The translations under genes were made by a program, and so were the position numbers. A stretch of 17,000 nt of DNA from Bacteroidota bacterium. GTDB taxonomy: Bacteria; Bacteroidota; Bacteroidia; Flavobacteriales; Weeksellaceae. The notes under the pieces are model-generated. The model did not search any database. It saw only the letters and a program-made list of their open reading frames with translations, and was not told where the DNA came from. The stretch lies in NCBI GenBank assembly GCA_023426625.1, contig JAFAAJ010000033.1, positions 1 to 17,000 of the forward strand, given 5' to 3'. Below, one piece after another: positions 1-7,296 of the stretch (positions are counted from its first letter, which is position 1; every line of letters begins with the position of its first letter).

Positions 1-3000
1 GTGTGACCCCCTCCATCGAAGCTTGGTTGTTCCGGAAGCGGTTGAGAGGCAATAACACCGACCTGAATAGCTCCTAATGCCCCCACAATAGCAGCTAATG
101 CTATACCTGCAGGTCCACCAATAGCTAGTGAATTTGCAATCCCTAATGCAGTCGCTCCAACTGCAGAAAACAACTTTGATATTTTTTCGGCCTTTGCCTG
201 TTTATACTGAATTTCGGCCTGCTTATTAGCAGTTTCAGCCTCCATTAACTGAAGCTGCTTATTATATTCTTCCTGGTTTATATAACCTAGATTAAGCTGA
301 TTTAAAAGAGCTGTCTTTTTAGCTTCTTGTTGTTTTTCAAATCGCTGCAAGTCTCTTTCACCAATATTCTTTTGAAGTTCAGAAAACATTGAGGCTGCAT
401 TGCTCATGGCAGAAAAGACCATCCCAATTGCTTTTACCTTTCCTGCAGTAGTATCAAGATTGTTAAAGGTTTCTTCCCAATCCTTTGCTGAAAATCCAAG
501 AATATCAACTTTTTCTTTAGCAGATTTCTCCTCCTCTACTACTTTTTTATCGTCAGTCTCTGTATTGCCTTTTACAGCTCCCTGCAGCTGAGTTATTTTT
601 ACTGTCAGAGTATCAATATCAGCTTTAAGTTTCTCAGCAGCTTCTCCGGAAAGTTCCTGAAGAACTTTTAATAAATGATTTTTCTGAATTTCTAAAGATG
701 ATAATTGAGCTTTTAGCATTTTGCGGTCAGCAGCTTCTCGAAGAGCAGCTTTAGCATCTTCCAAATTTTGAATATTTCTTAACTCTTCTTCTGTGAGTTT
801 TAAATAATCATTGTTTTTAAGTTTACGCTTAGCTTCAGATAATGAATTGATATTAATTATCTCTTCTTCATCCTGTCTTCTTAATTCATTGATTCTTCTT
901 TCTTCATTGGCAACGAACTTTTCAAAATCTTTGGAATCCCATTCTTCTTTGATTTTAGAAATATTGAATTCATGGGTTTGGAGCATTAACAGCTCAATTT
1001 TATTATTTTGAGCTGTTAATGCTCTCCGCTTTTCATTAGTCTTTTCAAGCTCAGAAATAGCTGCACCAAAATTTGCTTTTGCTGCAGGAGATTTTGTTTC
1101 TTTTTGATCGCGTTGAAGCTTAAAAATTTCATCCTGGGATTTCTTAATCGCTATATTTATTTCAATATTTTGTTGCTGTAAATCCTGCTTCCTTCTTTCA
1201 AAATCCTTAACTTCATTGTCAAGTGCTTTTTGTCTACTTTCTTCTATTATTTTATTTTGCTCATCTTCAGAAGAACGAATTAGTTCTACAATCTTTTTTT
1301 CAGCCTCTGACCTTGCTTCAATCGATTTATTATAAGCATCTTTAGATTTTTCCAAATCATCATTTAACTTTTTATTAGGGTCCTTATCTTCCTTTTTATC
1401 CGGAAGAGGAATGTTATTGGGGACTGTATTTTCATAGATACCAGGAACAATAGAAAGATCTGCTATTTGCTCTGATAGAGTATTTGCGTCATTGTTTAAC
1501 TTTTGAATAACTTGGTTTCTCTTTTCGTAAATGTATCCAAAGACATCCATCATCTGTTTGGCATATTCATCACCTCCTTTTTTCTTCCAGATCTCAAACT
1601 GTTTTCTCTGGTCTTTATCCATGAACTTGATCTCAGATGCTGTTAAGAACGATAGATTTCGGTCGATCCAGTTTCCGTTTTCTTTTGCAAAATCTTTTAA
1701 AGGCTTATCTTTTTCATCAATAATTGACTCATTAATTTCATCAAGCTTTTTATTCAATACTTTAATTTTCGAATTTCTTAAAAGTGCATCTGTGTAGGCT
1801 TTAATGGCATTGGTTGCTTCTTGAGTCTTAATGTTTTCGAGGGTCAAATTCCCCAGATACTCCGGTGAGAGTTTGTTTAATTTTTGAATAGCATCAGCTC
1901 GTAACTCCTTGCTATTATTTTCATCCCTCGCAATTTTGACAAGCTGTTCAAGTTCCCTTTTTTGAGATATTATACCCTTCTCAGCTTGTTTGTTTACCTC
2001 ATTGAGTAATTTTTGACGTTTTGTCGCTTCATCTACTTCTTTTGAAAATAATTGGATAGCTATGATTACAGCCGTTAATACTCCGATTAGAACCCCGATT
2101 AGATTTGCTTTTGTAGCTATATTAAATGCTCTCATTGCTACAGTTGCCCTGGTGAGATTGCCAGTGAATAAGGCATAAGCTGCAGCCCCTAACAATGTGG
2201 AAGCCCGCGCCAAATAGTCCCAGGCTACTTTTGCCTTTTGAACAATGTTATAAAGAAGTGTTGCACGTGTAGCGTTCTTAGTTGTTAATATTAAAATAAG
2301 CATTGCAGCATTATACCCGATTACTCCGGAAATAAGCACAATTATCATTTTGTAAAGGAAGCTAAGACGTTCTTTGAAAATTAATATACCGTTTCCGGAT
2401 TCATCTGTCACTCCAGTTAACCAACCGATCGCCTTGATCAAACCTTCGAACTTATTAATGATATTTGTTGAAGTGAACATATCATTAAATACATTTTTGA
2501 TCTTCTCCAGGATAGCCGGTACGTTGTTATTTTTCTTATTAAATTCATCTGTTAGAGAGGTCATTTTATCCATTTCCTCTCCGGCAGTTTTCATAGCCTT
2601 TCTAAATTCATCAGTTCGATTAGCAGCTGCTCCTATGGCCTTCTGTACTTCTAAAGAATTTAATTTCAGACTGGAGAATACAGCAGATGTCTCGGTGGCT
2701 GATAAGCCTTTCATGCCCTGAGCAAATCGCAGGAAAAATTCTTCAGGTTTGGTATTTAATAGATTTTTAGCTTCTTCAGTACTCATATGCATAGAAATCG
2801 CAAATCCATTGATTCCTTCTCCAGCAGCAGAAATAAAATTGGAAAAACCTGAAGACGCGATTTGAGCATCAATTCCGGATTCTTCAAAAGCAGCTCCTAA
2901 ACCAAGTACTTTATCTATTGCAGGTCTTAGAGCCTCCGGTAAGTTTCCGACCCTAAGAGCAAATTGCGCAATATTTCCTTCAGAAGCCGTTCCTTGAGCT

Positions 3001-3716
3001 GCCAGGGTATTAAGACCTGATCCGATGCGTTTAATAGCTTCAGCGTACGATAGTTCTTTAGTTCCGTTGAAAAGTCCTTTAATTTTTCCAAGCTGACCCA
3101 CTACACCTTCCAGACCACCCTCAAAACTATCACCCAATGCAACATAAGCCTTATCAACTTCCTGCACAAAATCTTTCATTTCCTCAATTGGAACACCAAG
3201 CCTGCCTCCAACTTCAGCAATTTTAAGACGGTCTAGCTTGCTGGTTCTAGTATCCATTTTGTCAAAGTCATCCCATAGTTCTTTAACCTGTTCTAAGGTC
3301 ATTCCGGTTGTCTTTTCGACATCGGTCATAGCATCAGCTATTTTAAGGAGCTCTTCTATGGTTTCTTTGCTTTTATCAATAACCAAATTGAAAAAATGTT
3401 CCGCCACATTTGCAGTGAATACTCCCCTGAAGGTTTCACCAAAATTTAACAGTCCATTATTGAATAAACCTAAGAAGTTGTTAGATTGTTTTAATGAGCC
3501 AGTTACAGCATCAATCTCATTTTTTACCTCCAGAAACCTTTCTCTAGCTCTTCTTACGTTTTGAGCTGTATCAATGAATTCCCTAGTTCCGGGAGGTAAC
3601 TTTTTAAGATCCCTTTCAAGGGTCTTGGTTACCCTGCTTATGTTTTGGAATGTATTTTCAACCTGTTGACCGTTGATATAGAGTACTCCAGTAGTCGTAA
3701 TTCGTGTTCCTGCCAT
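1..3716 (-). CDS. Phage tail tape measure protein, TP901 type (C-terminus outside window)
   Basis: This protein sets tail length and sits inside the tail tube; in such phages it is also involved in DNA ejection. At least 1,238 codons are visible and the frame is open to the left edge. The N-terminus (MAGTRITTTG) is followed by a TP901/PhageMin_Tail-like core at about residues 180-360. Two hydrophobic segments lie near 454-476 and 536-556. A very long charged coiled-coil region rich in K, E, Q and R follows, and then a Gly/Ala-rich hydrophobic segment near 1184-1215, which is typical of tape measures. ATG at 3716 is the first in-frame Met; the ATG at 3723 is out of frame. No Shine-Dalgarno is present. 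A terminator lies just upstream at 3771-3795, so the gene may need readthrough or a promoter I could not see. A perfect 17-bp inverted repeat lies inside the coding region at 981-1024. Confidence 0.93.
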   Translation of the reverse strand, partial: MAGTRITTTGVLYINGQQVENTFQNISRVTKTLERDLKKLPPGTREFIDTAQNVRRARERFLEVKNEIDAVTGSLKQSNNFLGLFNNGLLNFGETFRGVFTANVAEHFFNLVIDKSKETIEELLKIADAMTDVEKTTGMTLEQVKELWDDFDKMDTRTSKLDRLKIAEVGGRLGVPIEEMKDFVQEVDKAYVALGDSFEGGLEGVVGQLGKIKGLFNGTKELSYAEAIKRIGSGLNTLAAQGTASEGNIAQFALRVGNLPEALRPAIDKVLGLGAAFEESGIDAQIASSGFSNFISAAGEGINGFAISMHMSTEEAKNLLNTKPEEFFLRFAQGMKGLSATETSAVFSSLKLNSLEVQKAIGAAANRTDEFRKAMKTAGEEMDKMTSLTDEFNKKNNNVPAILEKIKNVFNDMFTSTNIINKFEGLIKAIGWLTGVTDESGNGILIFKERLSFLYKMIIVLISGVIGYNAAMLILILTTKNATRATLLYNIVQKAKVAWDYLARASTLLGAAAYALFTGNLTRATVAMRAFNIATKANLIGVLIGVLTAVIIAIQLFSKEVDEATKRQKLLNEVNKQAEKGIISQKRELEQLVKIARDENNSKELRADAIQKLNKLSPEYLGNLTLENIKTQEATNAIKAYTDALLRNSKIKVLNKKLDEINESIIDEKDKPLKDFAKENGNWIDRNLSFLTASEIKFMDKDQRKQFEIWKKKGGDEYAKQMMDVFGYIYEKRNQVIQKLNNDANTLSEQIADLSIVPGIYENTVPNNIPLPDKKEDKDPNKKLNDDLEKSKDAYNKSIEARSEAEKKIVELIRSSEDEQNKIIEESRQKALDNEVKDFERRKQDLQQQNIEINIAIKKSQDEIFKLQRDQKETKSPAAKANFGAAISELEKTNEKRRALTAQNNKIELLMLQTHEFNISKIKEEWDSKDFEKFVANEERRINELRRQDEEEIININSLSEAKRKLKNNDYLKLTEEELRNIQNLEDAKAALREAADRKMLKAQLSSLEIQKNHLLKVLQELSGEAAEKLKADIDTLTVKITQLQGAVKGNTETDDKKVVEEEKSAKEKVDILGFSAKDWEETFNNLDTTAGKVKAIGMVFSAMSNAASMFSELQKNIGERDLQRFEKQQEAKKTALLNQLNLGYINQEEYNKQLQLMEAETANKQAEIQYKQAKAEKISKLFSAVGATALGIANSLAIGGPAGIALAAIVGALGAIQVGVIASQPLPEQPSFDGGGH
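981..1024. repeat. Perfect 17-bp inverted repeat inside the tape measure gene
   Basis: GAGCATTAACAGCTCAA at 981-997 is the exact reverse complement of 1008-1024, with a 10-nt A/T-only loop at 998-1007. It lies in frame in the coiled-coil part of the tape measure gene, near residues 898-912, and encodes both arms without a stop. Neither side has a T-tract, so it is not a terminator. Confidence 0.9.
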
Positions 3717-3770
3717 CTTGCATTAAGAATTTGCTGCAAGATGTTTTTTGAGCTTGTTTTATTAAAGGAC

Positions 3771-3795
3771 AAAAAAACCTGTCAATTTGCAGGTT
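3771..3795 (-). terminator. Intrinsic terminator before the tape measure gene
   Basis: Read on the minus strand, stem AACCTG (3795-3790), an 8-nt loop and stem CAGGTT (3781-3776) are followed by TTTTT (3775-3771). The stem starts within the TAA stop of the 152-aa gene. It should end part of the transcription entering the tape measure gene. Confidence 0.7.
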
Positions 3796-4252
3796 ATCTA
3801 TTTTCCATAATACTTCGGACATTGACCATGATTTCTTCTGAACGTATTCGCATTACTTCATTCAACACAAAATCTCTGACTCCTGAACCATTGACAGCAC
3901 TGTTAATGAAAGGTTGAGCTTTCATTTTCATTACATGAGACTTAAAGCCGTAGGTTGTTTCCTGAGGTCTGTGCCGAGTCCTAGTCCCTCCGGATCTAAT
4001 AGTATTGACTCCAAAGTGTTGTATAAACCCATGTCGAGCCATCCTTATAGATAATCTACGCATAAATACCTTTTGATTTCCACGTCTCTTGGTTCCATAT
4101 TTTTTTACAGAAGCTTTTGCAGTAGCATCTTTTAAAGTCTGATCATTTTCCGCCCTGTTGACATGATCTTTAAATGTAGCTGTTTTACTTCTTAAAGAAG
4201 CTTCTAACATTTGTTCTGCTTTTTTGGCCACATCCGATTCATTAGTATACAT
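3794..4252 (-). CDS. Putative tail-completion protein (HK97 gp10-like), 152 aa
   Basis: I suggest a tail-completion or minor tail role from position (directly before the tape measure) and overall character. The N-terminal third is a charged helix. The centre is strongly basic (KKYGTKRRGNQKVFMRRL) and is followed by a TRTRHRP stretch. The C-terminal region has an alanine-poor 'PFINSAVNGSG' segment and a long amphipathic helix, resembling the end of HK97 gp10-family proteins. About 150 aa is the usual length for that family. No signal peptide or TM segment is present. Terminators lie on both sides (4269-4302 upstream, 3771-3795 downstream), so this gene is transcriptionally boxed in, which is odd for a late structural gene. 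The coding call is firm; the family assignment is tentative. Confidence 0.75.
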   Translation of the reverse strand: MYTNESDVAKKAEQMLEASLRSKTATFKDHVNRAENDQTLKDATAKASVKKYGTKRRGNQKVFMRRLSIRMARHGFIQHFGVNTIRSGGTRTRHRPQETTYGFKSHVMKMKAQPFINSAVNGSGVRDFVLNEVMRIRSEEIMVNVRSIMENR

Positions 4253-4268
4253 AATTTTTTCTACGAAT

Positions 4269-4302
4269 AAAAAAAAAGATGCCCTTTAAAATAAAGGACA
4301 TC
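4269..4302 (-). terminator. Strong intrinsic terminator downstream of the 102-aa gene
   Basis: On the minus strand, GATGTCCTTTA (4302-4292) pairs with TAAAGGGCATC (4288-4278) with one G-U pair and a 3-nt loop, followed by nine T (4277-4269). This is an 11-bp stem and a textbook terminator inside the tail gene cluster. Confidence 0.9.
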
Positions 4303-4326
4303 CAAACAAACTTCCGCTTGTCAATT

Positions 4327-4635
4327 CTATATTCTTTCGTAAAGATTCCAGACCAAAATTCTGGTAACTTCAACTTCCTCATATTCCGGAGGAATTTTAT
4401 TTTTTTTATCGCCCTCAAAAATACATATTTTCTTAGTTAGAATTTTTTGGGAAGTAGTAAATCCCAATTCTTTTAATACATCAAAAGCAGCATGCTCATC
4501 TATAGGCTCTCCTGGTATTACTCCTTTAAACCAAGTTAGCATTTGAGAAGTTTGCATTTGAATAAGATCACCACTAGGAATCATATCGTAATACTGCAGA
4601 AGCAGTTCTTTCATTATTTCTTTATAATCTTCCAT
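4327..4635 (-). CDS. Small phage protein of unknown function, 102 aa
   Basis: I do not recognise the family. The protein is mostly helical and mildly acidic at the N-terminus. Its C-terminal half contains EEVEVTRILVWNLYERI. It has no TM segment or signal peptide. It overlaps the upstream 86-aa gene by 22 nt when started at ATG 4635. A second in-frame ATG at 4614 would give TAATG stop-start coupling and a 95-aa product, and I cannot decide between them. It is the last gene before the strong terminator at 4269-4302. Its place two genes before the tape measure, overlapping its upstream neighbour, is where siphophages often encode tail assembly chaperones, but sequence alone does not prove that. 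Confidence 0.75.
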   Translation of the reverse strand: MEDYKEIMKELLLQYYDMIPSGDLIQMQTSQMLTWFKGVIPGEPIDEHAAFDVLKELGFTTSQKILTKKICIFEGDKKNKIPPEYEEVEVTRILVWNLYERI

Positions 4636-4874
4636 TTCTGCAAATATTGAATTAACTTTTCGGTTCTGGAAGGATTATTATTGATAATAAAAGATAGCTT
4701 CAGAAACTCAGAAGATACTTTTTTAATTACATCTTTCTGCTCTTCAGGTAGCTCCCCAATCTGATTTATAGTTTCAGTAATATCGAATAATTCTTCCTGA
4801 TGTTTTTGATTTAGAAACTCTGTTTGGGAATTAAGCCAGGAAGCAAATTTGAAATTGAAATCTACACCTCCCAT
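4614..4874 (-). CDS. Small helical phage protein, 86 aa, possible tail assembly chaperone
   Basis: The function is not recognised. The protein is predicted almost entirely helical, with many E, K, Q and N, two acidic patches (TETINQIGELPEEQKD) and a basic C-terminus (LQKWKIIKK). It has no TM segment. It starts 2 nt after the 83-aa gene and overlaps the 102-aa gene by 22 nt in a different frame. Size, position upstream of the tape measure and the overlapping next frame are reminiscent of a G/GT-type tail chaperone pair, but I see no canonical XXXYYYZ slippery heptamer near the end. Confidence 0.75.
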   Translation of the reverse strand: MGGVDFNFKFASWLNSQTEFLNQKHQEELFDITETINQIGELPEEQKDVIKKVSSEFLKLSFIINNNPSRTEKLIQYLQKWKIIKK

Positions 4875-4876
4875 AA

Positions 4877-5128
4877 TTATGCATATTTAAGATTAAACTT
4901 TGATATCATATTATAGAAAGAATGAGGTTTACTGGATCCCCAGGCAAAAGCATTTTTGCCGTCTTCTGTTTGAATAATACAACGGTGAAGACCGTTGTCC
5001 TGCTCGATAAGCCATATCATTGCGTTATGTTTTCTTGCAAATCTTCTGGCATCTAATAGAAATTTTCTTCGGTTTCCTAAAAACTTACTTTGTCTTCGAT
5101 TTTTAGTGTCTTTTTTTTGATGTCGCAT
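4877..5128 (-). CDS. Small basic phage protein, 83 aa, unknown function
   Basis: The first 35 residues are highly basic (for example KNRRQSKFLGNRRKFLLDARR), suggesting nucleic acid or phosphate binding. The rest is a short mixed domain (WLIEQDNGLHRCIIQTEDG). No family is recognised. ATG 5128 is embedded in the sequence ATGCGACAT, and the same nine bases recur at 5277-5285 upstream, where the reading frame ends at once (ATG CGA CAT TAA). A run of eight A follows the third codon. It is the first gene of a tight set (2-nt gap to the 86-aa gene) and has its own likely promoter and a hairpin-rich leader, so it appears to restart transcription of the tail block after cargo block B. Confidence 0.8.
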   Translation of the reverse strand: MRHQKKDTKNRRQSKFLGNRRKFLLDARRFARKHNAMIWLIEQDNGLHRCIIQTEDGKNAFAWGSSKPHSFYNMISKFNLKYA

Positions 5129-5228
5129 TTTTTATATTGTTTTAAAGTTTTCACCAATAAAACACCCCGTTCATGTGGGGCTGCGACACCAAACAAATCA
5201 GATGATTTGAAAACCACAATTCCGGGGT
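5129..5228 (-). promoter_or_regulatory. Hairpin-rich 5' leader of the 83-aa gene
   Basis: The roughly 95-nt leader, in transcript order, can form AACC/GGTT around a 10-nt loop, a perfect CAAATCA/TGATTTG hairpin (5194-5209, 2-nt spacer), and CCCC/GGGG (5165-5180). CCCC at 5165-5168 could instead pair with GGGG at 5224-5227, so two structures are mutually exclusive. This may be attenuator-like; it is an inference from complementarity only. Confidence 0.35.
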
Positions 5229-5257
5229 TAAATATATAATTCGTAAAAATTTGCCAA
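5229..5257 (-). promoter_or_regulatory. Likely promoter for the 83-aa gene
   Basis: On the minus strand, TTG (5257-5255) is followed after 18 nt by TATATTTA (5236-5229), one base off the Bacteroidota -7 element TAnnTTTG, with correct spacing. The TTG lies next to one arm of a perfect inverted repeat TTTGCCA (5250-5256) / TGGCAAA (5285-5291). Confidence 0.45.
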
Positions 5258-5348
5258 GGAATACCTGACTTGTTTAATGTCGCATGGCAAAGTTAATTAA
5301 AAAAAATAATCTTCCAAATTTTTGTTGGTTTATTTTATTATCTATTTC

Positions 5349-5885
5349 TTATAAATCCGTTTTTGTAAAACTAACAATTTTATAATTTAACAATGTAACT
5401 GTATAGAATGTCTCAGATCCACTTTTAAATGTATATACATCCCAATTTCCTGCACTATTTTTGTGTACAGTATGAGATTCTTTCTTAATATATGATTTAT
5501 CCATTGCATCAAACATCATAGACAAAGTCATTCCTGGTTCTAATTCTATAAAATATATTTTTTCACCTAACTTTTTACCATATTTTTTTTCATGATTTTT
5601 TTTTACTAATTCCTTTTTTTCTTTTGCATACTTTGGATTCAGTTGTTTTCTAACCATCTCTAAATAATCAAAAGTTCTTTTTGATTCATTTTTAAAAAAA
5701 ATACCTACACCTACAGTATCAATTTTAGATAACACGACCTGTATAGAATCTAAAGTATGCTCATTATTTGCTTTTAAAATTTCACCATTAATACCTAACA
5801 ATAATTTGTAAACTACATCTTTTTTATCCTGAGCTTTACACATGCTAGCTATTATTATTGCAACAAAAAAGAGGAGTTTTTTCAT
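5349..5885 (-). CDS. Secreted protein of unknown function, 178 aa (moron cargo)
   Basis: The start is placed at ATG 5885 because it gives a good Sec signal peptide (MKKLLFFVAIIIASMCKAQ, probable cleavage after CKA). The frame continues upstream to 5957, but that stretch crosses the promoter. The mature protein is about 160 aa, lysine-rich (KKELVKKNHEKKYGKK near the middle) with an aromatic C-terminal part (GNWDVYTFKSGSETFYTVTLL) that looks like beta strands. No catalytic motif is recognised. Cys15 is not in a proper lipobox (Met at -1), so periplasmic or secreted is more likely than lipoprotein. Its own promoter and palindrome, the upstream terminator at 5966-5989, and its non-structural character between tail genes mark it as a moron, perhaps expressed in the lysogen to change the cell surface. 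That role is inference. Confidence 0.8.
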   Translation of the reverse strand: MKKLLFFVAIIIASMCKAQDKKDVVYKLLLGINGEILKANNEHTLDSIQVVLSKIDTVGVGIFFKNESKRTFDYLEMVRKQLNPKYAKEKKELVKKNHEKKYGKKLGEKIYFIELEPGMTLSMMFDAMDKSYIKKESHTVHKNSAGNWDVYTFKSGSETFYTVTLLNYKIVSFTKTDL

Positions 5886-5898
5886 AGTTGTTATTTTA

Positions 5899-5921
5899 CG
5901 GAAATATTTTCCGCAAATATA
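5899..5921 (-). promoter_or_regulatory. TAnnTTTG promoter with abutting palindrome for the secreted 178-aa gene
   Basis: TATATTTG on the minus strand (5921-5914) is a perfect match to the Bacteroidota -7 element. Directly adjoining, CGGAAA-TAT-TTTCCG (5899-5913) is a perfect 6-bp-arm palindrome located where transcription should start, so it could be an operator or a 5' hairpin. A clear -33 element was not found. Confidence 0.55.
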
Positions 5922-5965
5922 GTATTTCTGAAGTTTTATTTTTTTACGGTAAACCATAAAGCAAA

Positions 5966-5989
5966 CAAAAAACCTCCGGAAAAGGCGGT
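5966..5989 (-). terminator. Probable terminator after the 167-aa gene
   Basis: On the minus strand, ACCGCC (5989-5984) pairs with GGAGGT (5977-5972) with one internal G-A mismatch, followed by a T-run (to 5966). It lies 5 nt after the stop of the 167-aa gene and just before the cargo promoter. Confidence 0.6.
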
Positions 5990-5994
5990 ATTTT

Positions 5995-6498
5995 TTATGA
6001 ACAAATATTATCTATATCTTTCCAGTCAGCTTCATCGATTTTCAAATTCTGCTTATTTTTCAAATTAAATTGAACATCAACACCAAACTCACTTCCAGAC
6101 AGTTCCACAGGAGTAATCTCAACAGAGTCTTTTAAAAAAGAATTATAAAGTATATGTCCGGAAAGAAAATTATCATATCTAATCCTGGCAAGGATTTTAA
6201 CTGCAAGCTTTTCTGCCTCATGAATAGCGTTGTATTGAGCTTCAAGATCATCACGTTTCACCCTATTAAACATAATAGCAAATCCGATCTTACGTACGGC
6301 CAGTGTATTCTGATCAGGACCATCAAAGCCTAATTCATATTTAAACAGAGCCAATGTAGGAGATTTCAACCCTTTTACAGAAGCTGTTTTATTAGCCCAC
6401 TCCCGTTGAAAAAAACCTACAAAATCATTTAGAAAATTTGACTGTTCTACCAAATTCTCAAAGTAATTTTTTACTTCTATGTAACTATTTTCCTTCAT
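5995..6498 (-). CDS. Phage structural protein, tail terminator or neck candidate, 167 aa
   Basis: I do not recognise a named family with certainty. The N-terminal half is helical and amphipathic (YFENLVEQSNFLNDFVGFF). A conserved-looking central part carries RKIGFAIMF and a charged helix (EAQYNAIHEAEKLAVKILARI). The C-terminal part is beta-rich with VEITPVELSG and FGVDVQFNL, a pattern seen in small alpha/beta tail-terminator or neck proteins. No TM or signal peptide is present. The start ATG 6498 overlaps the end of the 256-aa gene by 14 nt, so the two are translationally linked. The gene is followed by a terminator and the block B cargo. Confidence 0.75.
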   Translation of the reverse strand: MKENSYIEVKNYFENLVEQSNFLNDFVGFFQREWANKTASVKGLKSPTLALFKYELGFDGPDQNTLAVRKIGFAIMFNRVKRDDLEAQYNAIHEAEKLAVKILARIRYDNFLSGHILYNSFLKDSVEITPVELSGSEFGVDVQFNLKNKQNLKIDEADWKDIDNICS

Positions 6499-7255
6499 TT
6501 GCTTGTTTTGCTTTGTGATACAATATATTTTCAGACATTACACTTAAGAATTCATAAATCCGGACATTATTAACATCTTGTTTTTTACCAAGCGGCTGCA
6601 ATTCATCCATAGCCATAGCAACAAGAGCTTTGTCGAATGGAACTATCTGATCATCTTTTTTCTTAAATACAGGCTCCAGTTTTTCTTCTTCAGATTCTTT
6701 TCTAGGAGGAAATACAATCGGGAATTTTTCTTCTATATGTTTTCGAGTAAATAAATATGCCAGGGCAACAGCTTCCATCTGCTTTACTGGAATTTTATCT
6801 GTGATCACAGACACAGTCTTCAAGTCAAGATCATCATATTGCTCGCGGATCCGGTAAAGACTTGCAACAAGCCTTCTTAGATTAATGTGACTCCGGTCTT
6901 TATTCCAGATATAGAAAAAGGTATCAATTGCTGAAAACTGCCTGGCCGATATATTTTCTATGCGGTCTGCTGGTTTAATTAAACCAGGGATTTGAGGAAA
7001 TCTGAAAAGATCTCTCTTTTCTTTTAAATATCGAGTATGCTTTTCGAGTTCTGATATTGGAACCTCTTTTAATAGTTTTCTGAGCCACGAACGTCTTTTA
7101 GAGGTTGGAGAATCAAGATAAACAATCAGGATCATTTTAAGATATGCGTCAGCAAAATCATCTACAGTTGTATTTAAATAAAGATGGGCTATTTCCTGAA
7201 GTTGCCAATCATTTAGCCGGTTCCAGGATGTAGGTATAAAAATATTTCCTTTCAT
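6485..7255 (-). CDS. Phage tail-block protein of unknown function, 256 aa
   Basis: This is a soluble, mostly helical protein without TM segments. The N-terminal 90 residues contain many W, L and R (SWNRLNDWQLQEIAHLYL; RSWLRKLLKEVP). Around residues 95-140 is a segment PADRIENISARQFSAIDTFF followed by LRRLVASLYRIR, which I associate with a Bacteroidota-specific phage protein found before small tail genes; this is recollection, not a search result. The C-terminal part is charged, with EESEEEKLE-like acidity. ATG 7255 is the first of the tail block after cargo block A, and its start lies only 8 nt from a divergent plus-strand promoter. Because terminators lie upstream, its promoter is unclear; TACTTTTC near 7310 is only a weak -7 candidate. 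Confidence 0.75.
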   Translation of the reverse strand: MKGNIFIPTSWNRLNDWQLQEIAHLYLNTTVDDFADAYLKMILIVYLDSPTSKRRSWLRKLLKEVPISELEKHTRYLKEKRDLFRFPQIPGLIKPADRIENISARQFSAIDTFFYIWNKDRSHINLRRLVASLYRIREQYDDLDLKTVSVITDKIPVKQMEAVALAYLFTRKHIEEKFPIVFPPRKESEEEKLEPVFKKKDDQIVPFDKALVAMAMDELQPLGKKQDVNNVRIYEFLSVMSENILYHKAKQANEGK

Positions 7256-7262
7256 TGAGCAC

Positions 7263-7270
7263 TATTTTTG
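7263..7270 (+). promoter_or_regulatory. -7 element for the 75-aa gene
   Basis: TATTTTTG matches TAnnTTTG exactly and lies 26 nt before ATG 7297. No clear -33 TTG at the usual distance was found. Confidence 0.4.
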
Positions 7271-7296
7271 ATGCAATAAATGAAAAGCCACCAATT

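Larger units (their letters stand above)
5120..5285. repeat. 9-nt direct repeat ATGTCGCAT flanking the leader
   Basis: ATGTCGCAT occurs at 5120-5128, where its complement contains the start codon of the 83-aa gene, and again at 5277-5285. A related inverted copy, TGCGACA, lies at 5182-5188. The repeats bracket the promoter and leader. Confidence 0.6.

Noticed and set aside
400..3564. Several plus-strand open frames within the tape measure gene
   Set aside because: They are Ser/Leu/Phe-rich antisense shadows of a long, clearly coding minus-strand gene.
5293..5348. CCAA/TTGG hairpin with T-run after the 178-aa gene
   Set aside because: The stem is only four base pairs and is separated from the T-run; too weak to list.
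5886..5957. N-terminal extension of the secreted 178-aa protein
   Set aside because: The stretch contains the -7 box and palindrome and would displace the signal peptide from the N-terminus.
7255..7296. TTG start giving an 89-aa version of the 75-aa plus-strand gene
   Set aside because: It would overlap the divergent gene's start codon and lie upstream of the likely -7 element; ATG 7297 is better.
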